A stretch of DNA of 64,000 bases from Rhodoferax sp. (lineage in GTDB: Bacteria > Pseudomonadota > Gammaproteobacteria > Burkholderiales > Burkholderiaceae_C): contig NZ_JAUYQD010000080.1 of the NCBI RefSeq assembly GCF_030697375.1, positions 1 to 64,000 on the forward strand, given 5' to 3'. The notes below the pieces were generated by a model that had not been told where the DNA came from, did no database searches, and saw nothing but the letters and a program-made list of their open reading frames with translations. The first letter of the stretch is position 1. Each line of letters starts with the position of its first letter. The translations under genes and the position numbers were made by a program. Shown here piece after piece: positions 50,394 to 58,553 of the stretch.

Positions 50394-50981
50394 TTAGATT
50401 TGTTCCAGGTGAGCGGCAGGCGCCAGTCCTGCCGCCTGCACCAATTCGCGTAAAAGCGACTCCGACGTGTCGGACGCACAAACCAGGCCCAATTGCCGCG
50501 CATTCATGAACTGCTGTTCTTCGGAGTGCGCCAAGAAAGCTAGCAATCCTGAGTAGTAATTGGCGGTGTTCAAAATGCCGATGGGCTTGTCGTGGTAGCC
50601 CAACTGCCGCCAAGTCCAGACCTCAAACAACTCCTCCAGAGTTCCGATGCCACCGGGCAAGGCCAGAAAGGCATCCGCCCGTTCCGCCATCATGCGTTTT
50701 CGCTCATGCATGGTGTCTACGACATGCAGCTCGGTGCAGCCCTGATGGGCCCATTCTTTCTCCACCAAGGCCTTGGGAATGATGCCGATGACACGGCCGC
50801 CCGCCTGCAACGCTGCTTCTGCGGCGATGCCCATGAGCCCATTTCTGCCGCCCCCATAAACCAGTTGCCCATTGTGCTGTGCAATCCATTGGCCAACAGC
50901 ATGCGCTGCGTCCGCGTAGGCGGGATTGGTACCGGGACGTGAGCCGCAGTACACACAGATCGAGAAGGCCGGAGTTGTCAT
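50394..50981 (-). CDS. LOG family protein (cytokinin riboside 5'-monophosphate phosphoribohydrolase type)
   Basis: 195-residue Rossmann-like nucleoside-monophosphate phosphoribohydrolase: ICVYCGSRPGTNPAY near 8, LVYGGGRNGLMGIAAEAAL near 40, and the catalytic signature LPGGIGTLEELFEVWTWRQLG near 110-130 (PGGxGTxxE), plus RKRMM. Bacterial members split AMP or CMP to ribose 5-phosphate and base. The ATG at 50981 overlaps the dgkA stop as ATGA, so translation is coupled. Confidence 0.9.
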   Translation of the reverse strand: MTTPAFSICVYCGSRPGTNPAYADAAHAVGQWIAQHNGQLVYGGGRNGLMGIAAEAALQAGGRVIGIIPKALVEKEWAHQGCTELHVVDTMHERKRMMAERADAFLALPGGIGTLEELFEVWTWRQLGYHDKPIGILNTANYYSGLLAFLAHSEEQQFMNARQLGLVCASDTSESLLRELVQAAGLAPAAHLEQI

Positions 50982-51379
50982 GCGAAGCGGTGGAAAAGCG
51001 CTGCACCCCAAATGCCCATGCAGGTCAGCAAACTGAGTAAAACGGCCGCGCTGCCCATGTCTTTGGCGCGTTTGGAGAGGTCATGCCATTCCGGGCCAAT
51101 GCGGTCAATGGCGGTTTCTACGGCGGTATTGAGCAGTTCCACCACCATGACCAGCACCACACTTCCGGCAAGCAAAGCCACCTCGACCCAGGTGCGCCCC
51201 AGCCACAGGGAAATAGGCAGAAGGACCATGGCGGCCATGCTTTCCTGGCGAAACGCGGTTTCATGCCAGCCCGCACGCAAGCCGGCCAAGGAATAGCCGG
51301 CCGCGTGCCACATGCGGTCCAGGCCAGATCGGTCTTTTTGGGGGTTGACCGGAGTAGGGTGCAAGGGCTGGGTTTTCAC
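50978..51379 (-). CDS. dgkA: Diacylglycerol kinase
   Basis: Recycles diacylglycerol to phosphatidic acid at the inner membrane. 133 residues with three predicted membrane helices and the DGKA signature VVELLNTAVETAIDRIGPEWHDLSKRAKDMGSAAVLL near 85-115. The N-terminal AGYSLAGLRAGWHETAFRQE amphipathic segment is typical. First gene of a two-gene coupled pair with the LOG protein. Confidence 0.93.
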   Translation of the reverse strand: MKTQPLHPTPVNPQKDRSGLDRMWHAAGYSLAGLRAGWHETAFRQESMAAMVLLPISLWLGRTWVEVALLAGSVVLVMVVELLNTAVETAIDRIGPEWHDLSKRAKDMGSAAVLLSLLTCMGIWGAALFHRFA

Positions 51380-51405
51380 GGAAGGCAGAGGAGGAGGGGT
51401 TCAGA

Positions 51406-51900
51406 CTAGCGGCTCAAAGGCGGTGATACCACCAAGCGGGTACCGGCCCAGACATCATGCCAGAACTGCTGTTCAGGATGGAAACGGCTGGACAGCGCCC
51501 AGACGGCAACCCAGCCGGAGATGAGAACCGCAAACTCCGCGCCGCTGAGGTGAAAAGGCGAAAGTGCAACCAGTGCGGGCAAAAACCAGAGCCAACTCAG
51601 GCAATAGCGCCCCAGGGCACGCATCTGTGTAACCGCCTGCCCATTCCGATCGACAAGGCGAATATCCCAGGTTTTCATGGCCAAGGTCTGCCCCTTGGCC
51701 CAGAACCAGGTGAAGTAAATGCCAAAGACGATGAACAAAAAAAGCTGCAAGGCGTGCCGGTTGTCCATGGCATTGCGCGTTTGGCTCAAGGTGCCGAAAA
51801 GGTAGCCCGCAAGGAAAACCACGCCAAACAGCAGCATGCCTTCATACATCCAGCAGGCCATGCGACGCCGCAGCCCTGGGGTTTTTAATTCAATCGGCAT
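51406..51900 (-). CDS. RDD family membrane protein
   Basis: 164 residues with three hydrophobic spans (about 20-42, 52-70, 112-150). RRRMACWMYEGMLL stands for the family's RxxAxxxD motif and GQTLAMKTWDIRLVDRNGQAVT is characteristic. RDD proteins have no settled role; some act in ion transport. ATG at 51900 gives the conserved PxLxRRxA-like start. It is the fourth gene in the minus-strand run with the sigma factor, 90 bp after DUF3106. Confidence 0.85.
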   Translation of the reverse strand: MPIELKTPGLRRRMACWMYEGMLLFGVVFLAGYLFGTLSQTRNAMDNRHALQLFLFIVFGIYFTWFWAKGQTLAMKTWDIRLVDRNGQAVTQMRALGRYCLSWLWFLPALVALSPFHLSGAEFAVLISGWVAVWALSSRFHPEQQFWHDVWAGTRLVVSPPLSR

Positions 51901-51990
51901 GCTTAAGGTTGCGCAAGACGCTCTGTGGATCGGTCCTGCATTGTAGGTTGCCACCTGAACTTCGGAAGGCCGCTTTGGGCCGATGCCTGC

Positions 51991-52710
51991 TTAATTCTGA
52001 GGTGCTGCCACGCTGGGCGGTGTGCGCGGTGGCAAAGGCAGCAAGGTATTGCGGTCAATGGACTGCCTTGAATTGACCATTTCACGCTCAATCTGCGTGG
52101 TGTGGCGTGTCACAGGCACCGCCGCCAGCTTGTCTGCCGGAACGGGCTTGATGGTGGCTGCCGCTCCCTTGGGGGCAACCACTGCTTTTTTGGCTAACTT
52201 TCGCCGCTCTTCGGGACTCAGTGCTTTGTAGGCTTCCCAGTCCGAGGCGCGATCAGGTGGAGATAGCTTTTTTGTTTCCACAAAATTAATGCGCGCCAAC
52301 TCCCGTTCACGCGGGTTCAATGCAGCCCATTCAGCCATTCGGCTGTGGAGTTTGGCTTGTTCACCTGACGCCATTGCGTTGTAATTCTTGGCCAAAGCAA
52401 TCCACTTGCGCTTGTGGCCGTCGCTCAATGTGTTCCAGGTGCCCGAAAGCGGACGCAACGACTCTTGTTGCGCATTTGACAGTGCACTCCATTGCGGCGC
52501 AAACGAGGCTGAGCCCAGGACAGCCGGCAATGGTGACGCTGCGCTAGGTGTACTGGCGGGCGGGCGCGGTGCATTTGCAGTATCAACCACTTGCGCCCAA
52601 GCGGGTGCAAAACCAAGCAACATGCCCACCGCACTCAAAGAAAGTGCGCGTAACTGCCTAGGTGTCGTGTGGGCCATCGAAATTCGCCGCAATATATCAA
52701 CAAACAGCAT
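51991..52710 (-). CDS. DUF3106 domain protein, exported
   Basis: 239 residues. The signal peptide lies around residues 15-40 (LSAVGMLLGFAPAWAQ). A central domain carries repeated WxxLxxxxxExLxPL..W patterns: APQWSALSNAQQESLRPLSGTWNTL, HKRKWIALAKNYNAMASGEQAKLHSRMAEWAALNPRERELAR. These resemble stress-sensing periplasmic helical-hairpin proteins. The tail is rich in Pro/Ala/Lys. The first ATG (52710) has AGG eight bases before it, overlapping the end of DUF3619; an ATG at 52677 would shorten the signal region. Function unknown. Confidence 0.75.
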   Translation of the reverse strand: MLFVDILRRISMAHTTPRQLRALSLSAVGMLLGFAPAWAQVVDTANAPRPPASTPSAASPLPAVLGSASFAPQWSALSNAQQESLRPLSGTWNTLSDGHKRKWIALAKNYNAMASGEQAKLHSRMAEWAALNPRERELARINFVETKKLSPPDRASDWEAYKALSPEERRKLAKKAVVAPKGAAATIKPVPADKLAAVPVTRHTTQIEREMVNSRQSIDRNTLLPLPPRTPPSVAAPQN

Positions 52711-52727
52711 CCAATTAACCTGAAAAA

Positions 52728-53162
52728 TTAGTCACGACTTTTCAAACGCAAGAACTGTGCAAACCCAGGGTCCGTGTAGGCATCAGGGGGAAGTTCGTCA
52801 GTAAGAAGTTCTGCGTCAATTTCTGCCATTTCGTTGACGCGATTGTCTTCTGCGATAACGGCAATGGAGATTAAACCAGCGATCAGAGCCAATAAAGGCA
52901 GCAGAGAGGCGATGCGGTTCCACAGACTGCGGTCATTGCCGCTCATTTGCAGAGATGCCACCCCGCCCTGAACCACGGCGGCTGGAGCTGTCTGCAACTT
53001 GAGAGCAACCTTGCGCTTCGCCAAGGCTTGCATACGGGCCACCTTAAGGCGCTCCGAAATATCGTGCGGCAAATGATCGGCCGCGCTGGACAGTCGCGCG
53101 GCAATATTCTGACCCATTCGGTCTTCGTGTGTCTCTCTTTGAAGCAATTGCGAATTCATCAT
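52728..53162 (-). CDS. DUF3619 single-span membrane protein (candidate anti-sigma factor)
   Basis: 144 residues. A soluble N-terminal part (about 1-88) with ETHEDRMGQNIAARLSSAADHLPHDISERLKVARMQALAKRK is followed by one membrane span (LLPLLALIAGLISIAVIAE, about 88-107) and a short acidic C-terminus outside. It starts inside the stop codon of the sigma-factor gene (ATGA). Cytoplasmic helices followed by one span is the usual layout of membrane anti-sigma factors. The assignment rests on position and topology, not on a known domain. Confidence 0.72.
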   Translation of the reverse strand: MMNSQLLQRETHEDRMGQNIAARLSSAADHLPHDISERLKVARMQALAKRKVALKLQTAPAAVVQGGVASLQMSGNDRSLWNRIASLLPLLALIAGLISIAVIAEDNRVNEMAEIDAELLTDELPPDAYTDPGFAQFLRLKSRD

Positions 53163-53725
53163 AGTCTCATCCCCTTCGCCGTTAAGGCCTTTCCTAAAGC
53201 CTGCACAGCCCTTGAACAGTGTGTTTTAACACTTCCCTGCGAGCACCCCATAGCCGCAGCAGTCTCGGAAACATCCATTTCTTCCCAATAACGCATCAGA
53301 AACGCTTCCCGTTGACGTGCTGGCAATTGCTGGATCTGAAGCTCAATCTCGCGCAAGATTTGTGCCCGTTCAGTCTGACTCTCCGCACTTTCATTTTGCT
53401 CTACATTGTTAGATGCGTGCAGGGCTTCCAGCAAATCAAAATCGCCGTCGTCATTGGCGGTCTCAAAGTCTCCCATATTCGTAAACAGGGCGTTTTGCGT
53501 CTTTTGCCGCCGGAACCAATCCAAGGTGCAATTGGACAAGATGCGCTGAAACAGCATCGGCAATTCTTCAACTGGTTTATCCCCGTAGTGCTCAGCCAGC
53601 TTCATCATGCTGTCCTGAACGATATCCAGCGCTGCTTCATCTTTGCGGACGTGGTACAGAGATCGCTTGAAGGCACGTTTTTCAACGCTTTTCAGGAATT
53701 CAGAGAGCTCAAGTTCGGAGGCCAA
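53159..53725 (-). CDS. ECF-like RNA polymerase sigma factor
   Basis: 188 residues with sigma-70 region 2 (ALDIVQDSMMKLAEHYGDK, then LFQRILSNCTLDWFRRQK, about 35-75), an acidic linker (about 85-115) and region 4 helix-turn-helix (LPARQREAFLMRYWEEMDVSETAAAMGCSQGSVKTHCSRA, about 130-170). It belongs to the sigma class found with DUF3619/DUF3106 in Burkholderiales. TTG at 53725 is proposed because ASELELSEFLKSVEKRAFKR is the conserved N-terminus; a TTG at 53746 adds seven residues. Region 3 is absent. Confidence 0.85.
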   Translation of the reverse strand: MASELELSEFLKSVEKRAFKRSLYHVRKDEAALDIVQDSMMKLAEHYGDKPVEELPMLFQRILSNCTLDWFRRQKTQNALFTNMGDFETANDDGDFDLLEALHASNNVEQNESAESQTERAQILREIELQIQQLPARQREAFLMRYWEEMDVSETAAAMGCSQGSVKTHCSRAVQALGKALTAKGMRL

Positions 53726-53847
53726 GTGCGATAAGCCAAGCGGCAAGAAGATGGGTGTGTATGAGCGGGTGGCCTGTAAAACAGACCATTCACCCGGCGA
53801 GCGGACCGCGAATTATGGCACTGGTGGCCCCAAATCTGTACTGTGCT

Positions 53848-53877
53848 TTCCCAATTTCAAGTTGGCAGTGCGATAAT
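53848..53877 (+). promoter_or_regulatory. Candidate sigma-70 promoter for ilvI-ilvN-ilvC
   Basis: TTCCCA (53848-53853) and GATAAT (53872-53877) match four and five of six consensus bases with an 18-bp spacer. Transcription would begin near 53884, leaving a leader of about 143 bases before ilvI. Confidence 0.4.
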
Positions 53878-53926
53878 GCAAGCTGCAAATTAAAAGGCAA
53901 ACGGGTCACAGTTCGGCGCGAATTCA

Positions 53927-53950
53927 ATGCGCTTATGGCTTTGGCTTTAA
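53927..53950 (+). CDS. Possible ilv leader peptide, 7 codons
   Basis: ATG CGC TTA TGG CTT TGG CTT TAA encodes M-R-L-W-L-W-L, with three leucine codons of seven, inside the presumed ilvI leader. It could act as an attenuation leader sensing leucyl-tRNA, but no good ribosome binding site and no convincing terminator hairpin are seen, so chance is possible. Confidence 0.25.
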   Translation: MRLWLWL

Positions 53951-54026
53951 GTTTCGACGCAACTCCACAAGTGTTTGCGAAGAGGCACCCAAGGTTTTTC
54001 GTCAGAGAAATTCACAAAGGTTCATC

Positions 54027-55820
54027 ATGGAAATATCAAAAACCGACATTGTTTCGGCAACATCTGCTGCATCAGCCAATAAGACTCAGGCCGTCTCCCC
54101 ATTGGAGCTGCGTGGTGCCGAGATTCTGGTAAAGGCCCTTCAGGCTGAGAACGTTAAGTATATTTGGGGTTACCCGGGTGGTGCCGTTCTCCACATTTAC
54201 GATGCTTTTTATAAGCAAGACACAATTCAACACGTTCTTGTTCGCCATGAACAAGCGGCCGTGCATGCCGCAGACGGGTATGCAAGAGCGACTGGGGATG
54301 TCGGCGTAGCGCTGGTTACCTCGGGGCCTGGTGTTACCAATGCCATTACCGGCATCGCCACTGCCTATATGGATAGCATTCCGATGGTGATCATCACGGG
54401 GCAGGTGCCGACGCATGCGATTGGGTTTGATGCGTTTCAGGAATGCGATACGGTGGGCATCACGCGACCCATTGTGAAACACAATTTCCTGGTGAAGGAC
54501 GCACGCGACATCGCCGAAACCATGAAAAAGGCGTTTTACATTGCGCGCAGTGGTCGGCCGGGTCCCGTTGTGGTTGATATCCCCAAGGATGTTTCCTTTA
54601 AAAAGGTTCCCTACGCGGGTTACCCCGCGTCTGTGGAAATGCGTTCGTACAACCCCGTGCGCAAAGGACATGGTGGGCAAATCCGCAAGGCCCTGCAATT
54701 GTTGCTGACTGCGAAGCGTCCTTATATTTACACGGGTGGGGGGGTGTTGCTAAGCAATGCATCCGCTGAATTGCGAACTTTGGTCGATATGTTGGGCTAT
54801 CCCTGCACCAATACCCTGATGGGTTTGGGCGCTTACCCAGCCAGTGACCGTAAGTTTTTAGGCATGTTGGGCATGCATGGCACGGTGGAAGCGAATAACG
54901 CCATGCAAAACTGTGACGTTTTGCTGGCTGTGGGTGCGCGTTTTGATGATCGGGTGATTGGCAATCCCAAACATTTTGCTCAAAATGAACGCAAAATTGT
55001 TCACATTGATATTGACCCTTCCAGTATTTCCAAGCGTGTCAAGGTTGACATTCCTATTGTGGGAGATGTCAAAGACGTGCTGAGTGAAATGATCGCAATG
55101 ATCAAAGAGAGCGCTATCAAGCCTGATGCCAGCGCGCTGGGTGCTTGGTGGGATACGATTGAAGGCTGGCGGAAGAAGAATTGTCTGAGCTATGACCCTG
55201 GAAAGGGTGATGTGATCAAACCCCAGTACGTGGTTGAAACCCTTTGGAATATGACGAAGGATGCGGATACGTATGTCACGTCCGACGTGGGGCAGCATCA
55301 GATGTGGGCAGCCCAGTATTACCGCTTTGATGCGCCACGTCGCTGGATCAATTCGGGTGGATTAGGAACCATGGGTGTGGGCATCCCCTATGCAATGGGT
55401 GTTAAGTTGGCCAAGCCAGACAGTGAGGTATTTTGCGTTACGGGTGAGGGCTCAGTGCAAATGTGTATTCAGGAACTCTCCACCTGTTTGCAGTACAACA
55501 CACCGATCAAAATCGTGTCTCTTAACAACCGCTATCTGGGCATGGTGCGCCAATGGCAGGAGTTGGAGTACGAGGGGCGTTACAGCCACAGCTACATGGA
55601 TGCCTTGCCCAACTTCGTTAAGTTGGCCGAAGCCTATGGCCACGTTGGTATGTTGATTGAGCGTCCTCAAGACGTCGAACCCGCATTGCGTGAAGCACGT
55701 AAACTGAAAGACCGGACCGTATTCATGGATTTCAGAACTGACCCAACTGAAAATGTATTTCCGATGGTGCGTGCTGGCAAGGGCATTACCGAAATGCTGC
55801 TCGGCTCGGAAGACCTTTAA
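54027..55820 (+). CDS. ilvI: Acetolactate synthase large subunit
   Basis: ThDP enzyme for the first common step of valine, leucine and isoleucine synthesis. 597 residues: pyrimidine-binding domain with the catalytic Glu in VRHEQAAVHAADGYARATG near 70, the FAD-contact middle domain, and pyrophosphate-binding GEGSVQMCIQELSTCLQ near 475 with NNRYLGMVRQWQ. The N-terminus has about 25 extra residues before LRGAEILVKAL. AAAGG precedes the ATG. ilvN follows after 94 bp. Valine feedback is expected through IlvN. Confidence 0.96.
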   Translation: MEISKTDIVSATSAASANKTQAVSPLELRGAEILVKALQAENVKYIWGYPGGAVLHIYDAFYKQDTIQHVLVRHEQAAVHAADGYARATGDVGVALVTSGPGVTNAITGIATAYMDSIPMVIITGQVPTHAIGFDAFQECDTVGITRPIVKHNFLVKDARDIAETMKKAFYIARSGRPGPVVVDIPKDVSFKKVPYAGYPASVEMRSYNPVRKGHGGQIRKALQLLLTAKRPYIYTGGGVLLSNASAELRTLVDMLGYPCTNTLMGLGAYPASDRKFLGMLGMHGTVEANNAMQNCDVLLAVGARFDDRVIGNPKHFAQNERKIVHIDIDPSSISKRVKVDIPIVGDVKDVLSEMIAMIKESAIKPDASALGAWWDTIEGWRKKNCLSYDPGKGDVIKPQYVVETLWNMTKDADTYVTSDVGQHQMWAAQYYRFDAPRRWINSGGLGTMGVGIPYAMGVKLAKPDSEVFCVTGEGSVQMCIQELSTCLQYNTPIKIVSLNNRYLGMVRQWQELEYEGRYSHSYMDALPNFVKLAEAYGHVGMLIERPQDVEPALREARKLKDRTVFMDFRTDPTENVFPMVRAGKGITEMLLGSEDL

Positions 55821-55914
55821 TTTATCCTTTATCCATTTTTGATGAATCTATTGTTTGCCAAGCCCTGTTGTTACCGCAGCAGGGGGAGGGCAGCGAAAAG
55901 AGGAGTCTATTCCT

Positions 55915-56406
55915 ATGAAACACATCATTGCAGTTTTGCTGGAAAACGAAGCAGGGGCACTTTCCAGGGTAGTTGGGCTTTTTTCGGCCCGGGGCTACAA
56001 CATTGAGTCGCTGACTGTTGCTCCCACCGAGGATCCCAGTTTGTCCCGTATGACAATCCAGACAACGGGATCGGACGACGTCATTGAGCAAATCACCAAA
56101 CACCTGAACCGTCTCATTGAAGTGGTTAAAGTGGTGGACCTGACAGAGGGTGCCTATATTGAGCGTGAGCTTATGATGGTGAAGGTTCGTGCTGTTGGTA
56201 AAGAGCGTGAAGAGATGAAGCGCATGGCAGACATCTTCCGCGGTCGCATTATTGATGTAACCGAAAAGAGCTACACCATTGAGCTGACGGGTGACCAATC
56301 GAAGAACGACGCATTCCTGGACGCCATTGAGCGCGCAGCCATTCTGGAAACGGTGCGAACCGGCTCTAGCGGAGTGGGGCGTGGCGAGCGTATTTTGCGG
56401 GTTTGA
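55915..56406 (+). CDS. ilvN: Acetolactate synthase small (regulatory) subunit
   Basis: 163 residues that activate IlvI and confer valine inhibition. N-terminal ACT domain: HIIAVLLENEAGALSRVVGLFSARGYNIESLTVAPTED with the Gly/Asn residues of the valine site; C-terminal domain with GRIIDVTEKSYTIELTG near 110. AGAGGAG upstream. Often also named ilvH. Followed by a hairpin region and then ilvC. Confidence 0.96.
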   Translation: MKHIIAVLLENEAGALSRVVGLFSARGYNIESLTVAPTEDPSLSRMTIQTTGSDDVIEQITKHLNRLIEVVKVVDLTEGAYIERELMMVKVRAVGKEREEMKRMADIFRGRIIDVTEKSYTIELTGDQSKNDAFLDAIERAAILETVRTGSSGVGRGERILRV

Positions 56407-56407
56407 T

Positions 56408-56494
56408 ATGTATATTCTGTGCGCGCACATCGGCTGGCTCAGCGCGCATGGTTTTTTGGCGACTGTGTTTACCGTTCGCCCTGAGCTGGGGTAG
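56408..56494 (+). CDS. Possible 28-aa small ORF between ilvN and ilvC
   Basis: Begins one base after the ilvN stop (TGATATG) and ends at TAG 56494: M-Y-I-L-C-A-H-I-G-W, then a hydrophobic rest. It spans the hairpin at 56420-56448. It might be translated by reinitiation and influence that hairpin, or be non-coding. No homologue recognised. Confidence 0.25.
   Translation: MYILCAHIGWLSAHGFLATVFTVRPELG
56420..56457 (+). terminator. Attenuator-like hairpin between ilvN and ilvC
   Basis: TGCGCGC (56420-56426) pairs with GCGCGCA (56442-56448) and is followed by TGGTTTTTTGG. The seven-pair GC stem plus T6 resembles a weak intrinsic terminator. It could lower ilvC expression relative to ilvIN, or be a processing site. 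Confidence 0.4.
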
Positions 56495-56542
56495 TTTTTT
56501 GTAATCGGGCGCCAATCGCCATTATTTATTTCGGAGAGAAAA

Positions 56543-57559
56543 ATGAAAGTGTTTTACGACAAAGACTGCGATCTGAGCCTCATTAAAGGCAAAACAGTCG
56601 CCATTATTGGATACGGCAGCCAAGGCCATGCCCACGCCCAAAATCTGAACGACAGCGGTGTGAAAGTCGTTGTGGGTTTGCGCAAAGGTGGCGCTTCTTG
56701 GCCCAAAGTTGAAAAAGCAGGTCTGCAAGTCGCAGAAGTGGCTGATGCAGTGAAGTCTGCAGACGTGGTCATGATTTTGTTGCCCGATGAGCAAATTGCT
56801 GCGGTTTACACCAACGATGTAGAACCCAATATCAAGCAAGGCGCGTCGCTGGTTTTTGCGCATGGTTTCAATGTGCACTATGGGTTGGTGACACCGCGCG
56901 CTGATTTGGATGTGTGGATGGTCGCTCCTAAGGCGCCCGGTCATACTGTGCGCGGTACATATGCACAAGGTGGCGGTGTTCCTCATCTGATCGCGGTTCA
57001 CCAAGACAAGTCGGGCCGTACCCGTGACTTGGCTTTGAGCTACGCGATGGCCAATGGCGGTGGCAAGGCTGGCATCATTGAAACCAATTTCCGCGAAGAA
57101 ACGGAAACAGACCTTTTTGGTGAACAAGCCGTTCTGTGCGGCGGAACCGTTGAGCTCATCAAGGCAGGTTTTGAAACTTTGGTGGAAGCTGGTTATGCAC
57201 CAGAGATGGCTTACTTTGAATGCCTGCATGAGCTCAAGTTGATTGTTGACATGATTTACGAAGGCGGAATTGCCAACATGAATTATTCAATTTCCAACAA
57301 TGCAGAGTACGGCGAGTACGTTACCGGTCCTCGTATTGTGACAAGCGCCACAAAGGATGCCATGCGCCAATGCCTGAAAGATATTCAGACAGGTGAATAT
57401 GCCAAGAGCTTCATTTTGGAAAACAAGGCAGGTGCGCCAACCTTGCTGAGTCGCCGTCGCTTGACCTCAGAGCACCAAATCGAGCAAGTGGGTGCAACAT
57501 TGCGCGCCATGATGCCTTGGATCGCGAAAAACAAGCTGGTGGACCAAACGCGCAACTAA
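56543..57559 (+). CDS. ilvC: Ketol-acid reductoisomerase, class I
   Basis: NADPH- and Mg2+-dependent second step of branched-chain amino-acid synthesis. 338 residues (short class I): Rossmann loop VAIIGYGSQGHAHAQNL near 20, the cofactor-specificity loop GLRKGGASWPK near 48, VWMVAPKAPGHTVR near 125, ETFREETETDLFGEQ-like acidic metal site (FREETETDLFGEQAVLCGG near 185), and C-terminal YSISNNAEYGEY. GGAGAG precedes the ATG. It ends with a strong terminator. Confidence 0.97.
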   Translation: MKVFYDKDCDLSLIKGKTVAIIGYGSQGHAHAQNLNDSGVKVVVGLRKGGASWPKVEKAGLQVAEVADAVKSADVVMILLPDEQIAAVYTNDVEPNIKQGASLVFAHGFNVHYGLVTPRADLDVWMVAPKAPGHTVRGTYAQGGGVPHLIAVHQDKSGRTRDLALSYAMANGGGKAGIIETNFREETETDLFGEQAVLCGGTVELIKAGFETLVEAGYAPEMAYFECLHELKLIVDMIYEGGIANMNYSISNNAEYGEYVTGPRIVTSATKDAMRQCLKDIQTGEYAKSFILENKAGAPTLLSRRRLTSEHQIEQVGATLRAMMPWIAKNKLVDQTRN

Positions 57560-57580
57560 TTGAAGGTGTGCCGGTCTAGA

Positions 57581-57611
57581 ACAAAAGCCACTTCGGTGGC
57601 TTTTGTTTTTT
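57581..57611 (+). terminator. Rho-independent terminator after ilvC
   Basis: CAAAAGCCAC pairs with GTGGCTTTTG across a TTCG tetraloop and is followed by TTTTTTG, 22 bases after the ilvC stop. It separates ilvIN-C from pssA. Confidence 0.95.
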
Positions 57612-57699
57612 GTGACTGCCTTACACTGCCGTTATTGGTTTCGCTGCGTGCCAAGAGGTGGAGTGGCCGCTGGCGTAGCTTGTTGTTCAAGGAGAATTT

Positions 57700-58515
57700 A
57701 TGCATGATGGAACGGAATCGTTGGGAAATGAAGGTGATGCGGTAGTGATCCGTAAGCGACGCAAAGGCATCTATATATTGCCCAATTTGTTCACTTTGGC
57801 CGCTCTTTTTGGGGGGTTTTATTCCATCGTGATGGCTGTCAATGGCCGCTTTGATTTGGCTGCGGTTGGGGTTTTTTGCGCCATGGTGCTGGATAGTCTG
57901 GATGGCCGTGTGGCCCGTATGACCAATACGCAGAGTGCGTTTGGCGAACAGATGGATTCGCTCTCCGATATGGTTTCTTTTGGAGCCGCACCTGCTTTGA
58001 TTTCCTATGTGTGGGCTCTCAAAGGGTTGGGCCGTTGGGGATGGTTTGCGGCTTTCGTCTATTGCGCCTGTGCTGCGTTACGTCTGGCCCGATTTAACGT
58101 CAACACGGCTGTGGTGGACAAGCGATATTTCCAGGGCTTGCCCTCTCCCGCAGCTGCAGCTTTGATCGCTGGTTTTATTTGGCTGTGCACCGATTTGGGT
58201 ATACAGGGACAGGATCTAGCGTGGCCCATGTTTTGTTTGGCGTTGTATGCCGGCCTGACGATGGTGACCAACGTGCCTTTCTATAGCTTCAAAGACGTCA
58301 GCATGAAAAAGAGTGTTCCTTTTGTAGTGATTGTGCTAATCGCTTTGGGAATAGCGGTGATAAATATTGATCCTCCCACCGTGATGTTTGGATTGTTCGT
58401 TGTCTATGGCCTGAGTGGATACGTGGTCTATGCCTGGCGTAAAACCAAGGGTGTTCAGACCAGCGTTATCAGCACATCAACGGATGAGCCAGATGAACGT
58501 GGTTTGCATCGGTAA
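57700..58515 (+). CDS. pssA: CDP-diacylglycerol-serine O-phosphatidyltransferase
   Basis: Makes phosphatidylserine, the precursor of phosphatidylethanolamine, in the inner membrane. 271 residues with about seven spans; the CDP-alcohol phosphotransferase motif D-x2-D-G-x2-A-R-x9-G-x3-D-x3-D is complete in LDSLDGRVAR...GEQMDSLSD near 62-88. This is the integral, CDP-OH type (type II), not the soluble E. coli type. AAGGAG six bases before the ATG. Located between ilvC and leuA as in many Burkholderiales. Confidence 0.93.
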   Translation: MHDGTESLGNEGDAVVIRKRRKGIYILPNLFTLAALFGGFYSIVMAVNGRFDLAAVGVFCAMVLDSLDGRVARMTNTQSAFGEQMDSLSDMVSFGAAPALISYVWALKGLGRWGWFAAFVYCACAALRLARFNVNTAVVDKRYFQGLPSPAAAALIAGFIWLCTDLGIQGQDLAWPMFCLALYAGLTMVTNVPFYSFKDVSMKKSVPFVVIVLIALGIAVINIDPPTVMFGLFVVYGLSGYVVYAWRKTKGVQTSVISTSTDEPDERGLHR

Positions 58516-58524
58516 ACAGTTTTT

Positions 58525-58553
58525 GCGCAATGTGACATTGAGCCGCATTGCGC
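58525..58553 (+). promoter_or_regulatory. Alternative hairpins in the pssA-leuA gap
   Basis: GCGCAATG (58525-58532) pairs with CATTGCGC (58546-58553). The inner CAATG can instead pair with CATTG at 58536-58540 across TGA. Two mutually exclusive stems lie about 25 bases before the leuA start. This arrangement could switch access to the leuA ribosome binding site, but no ligand or leader peptide is apparent. Confidence 0.35.
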
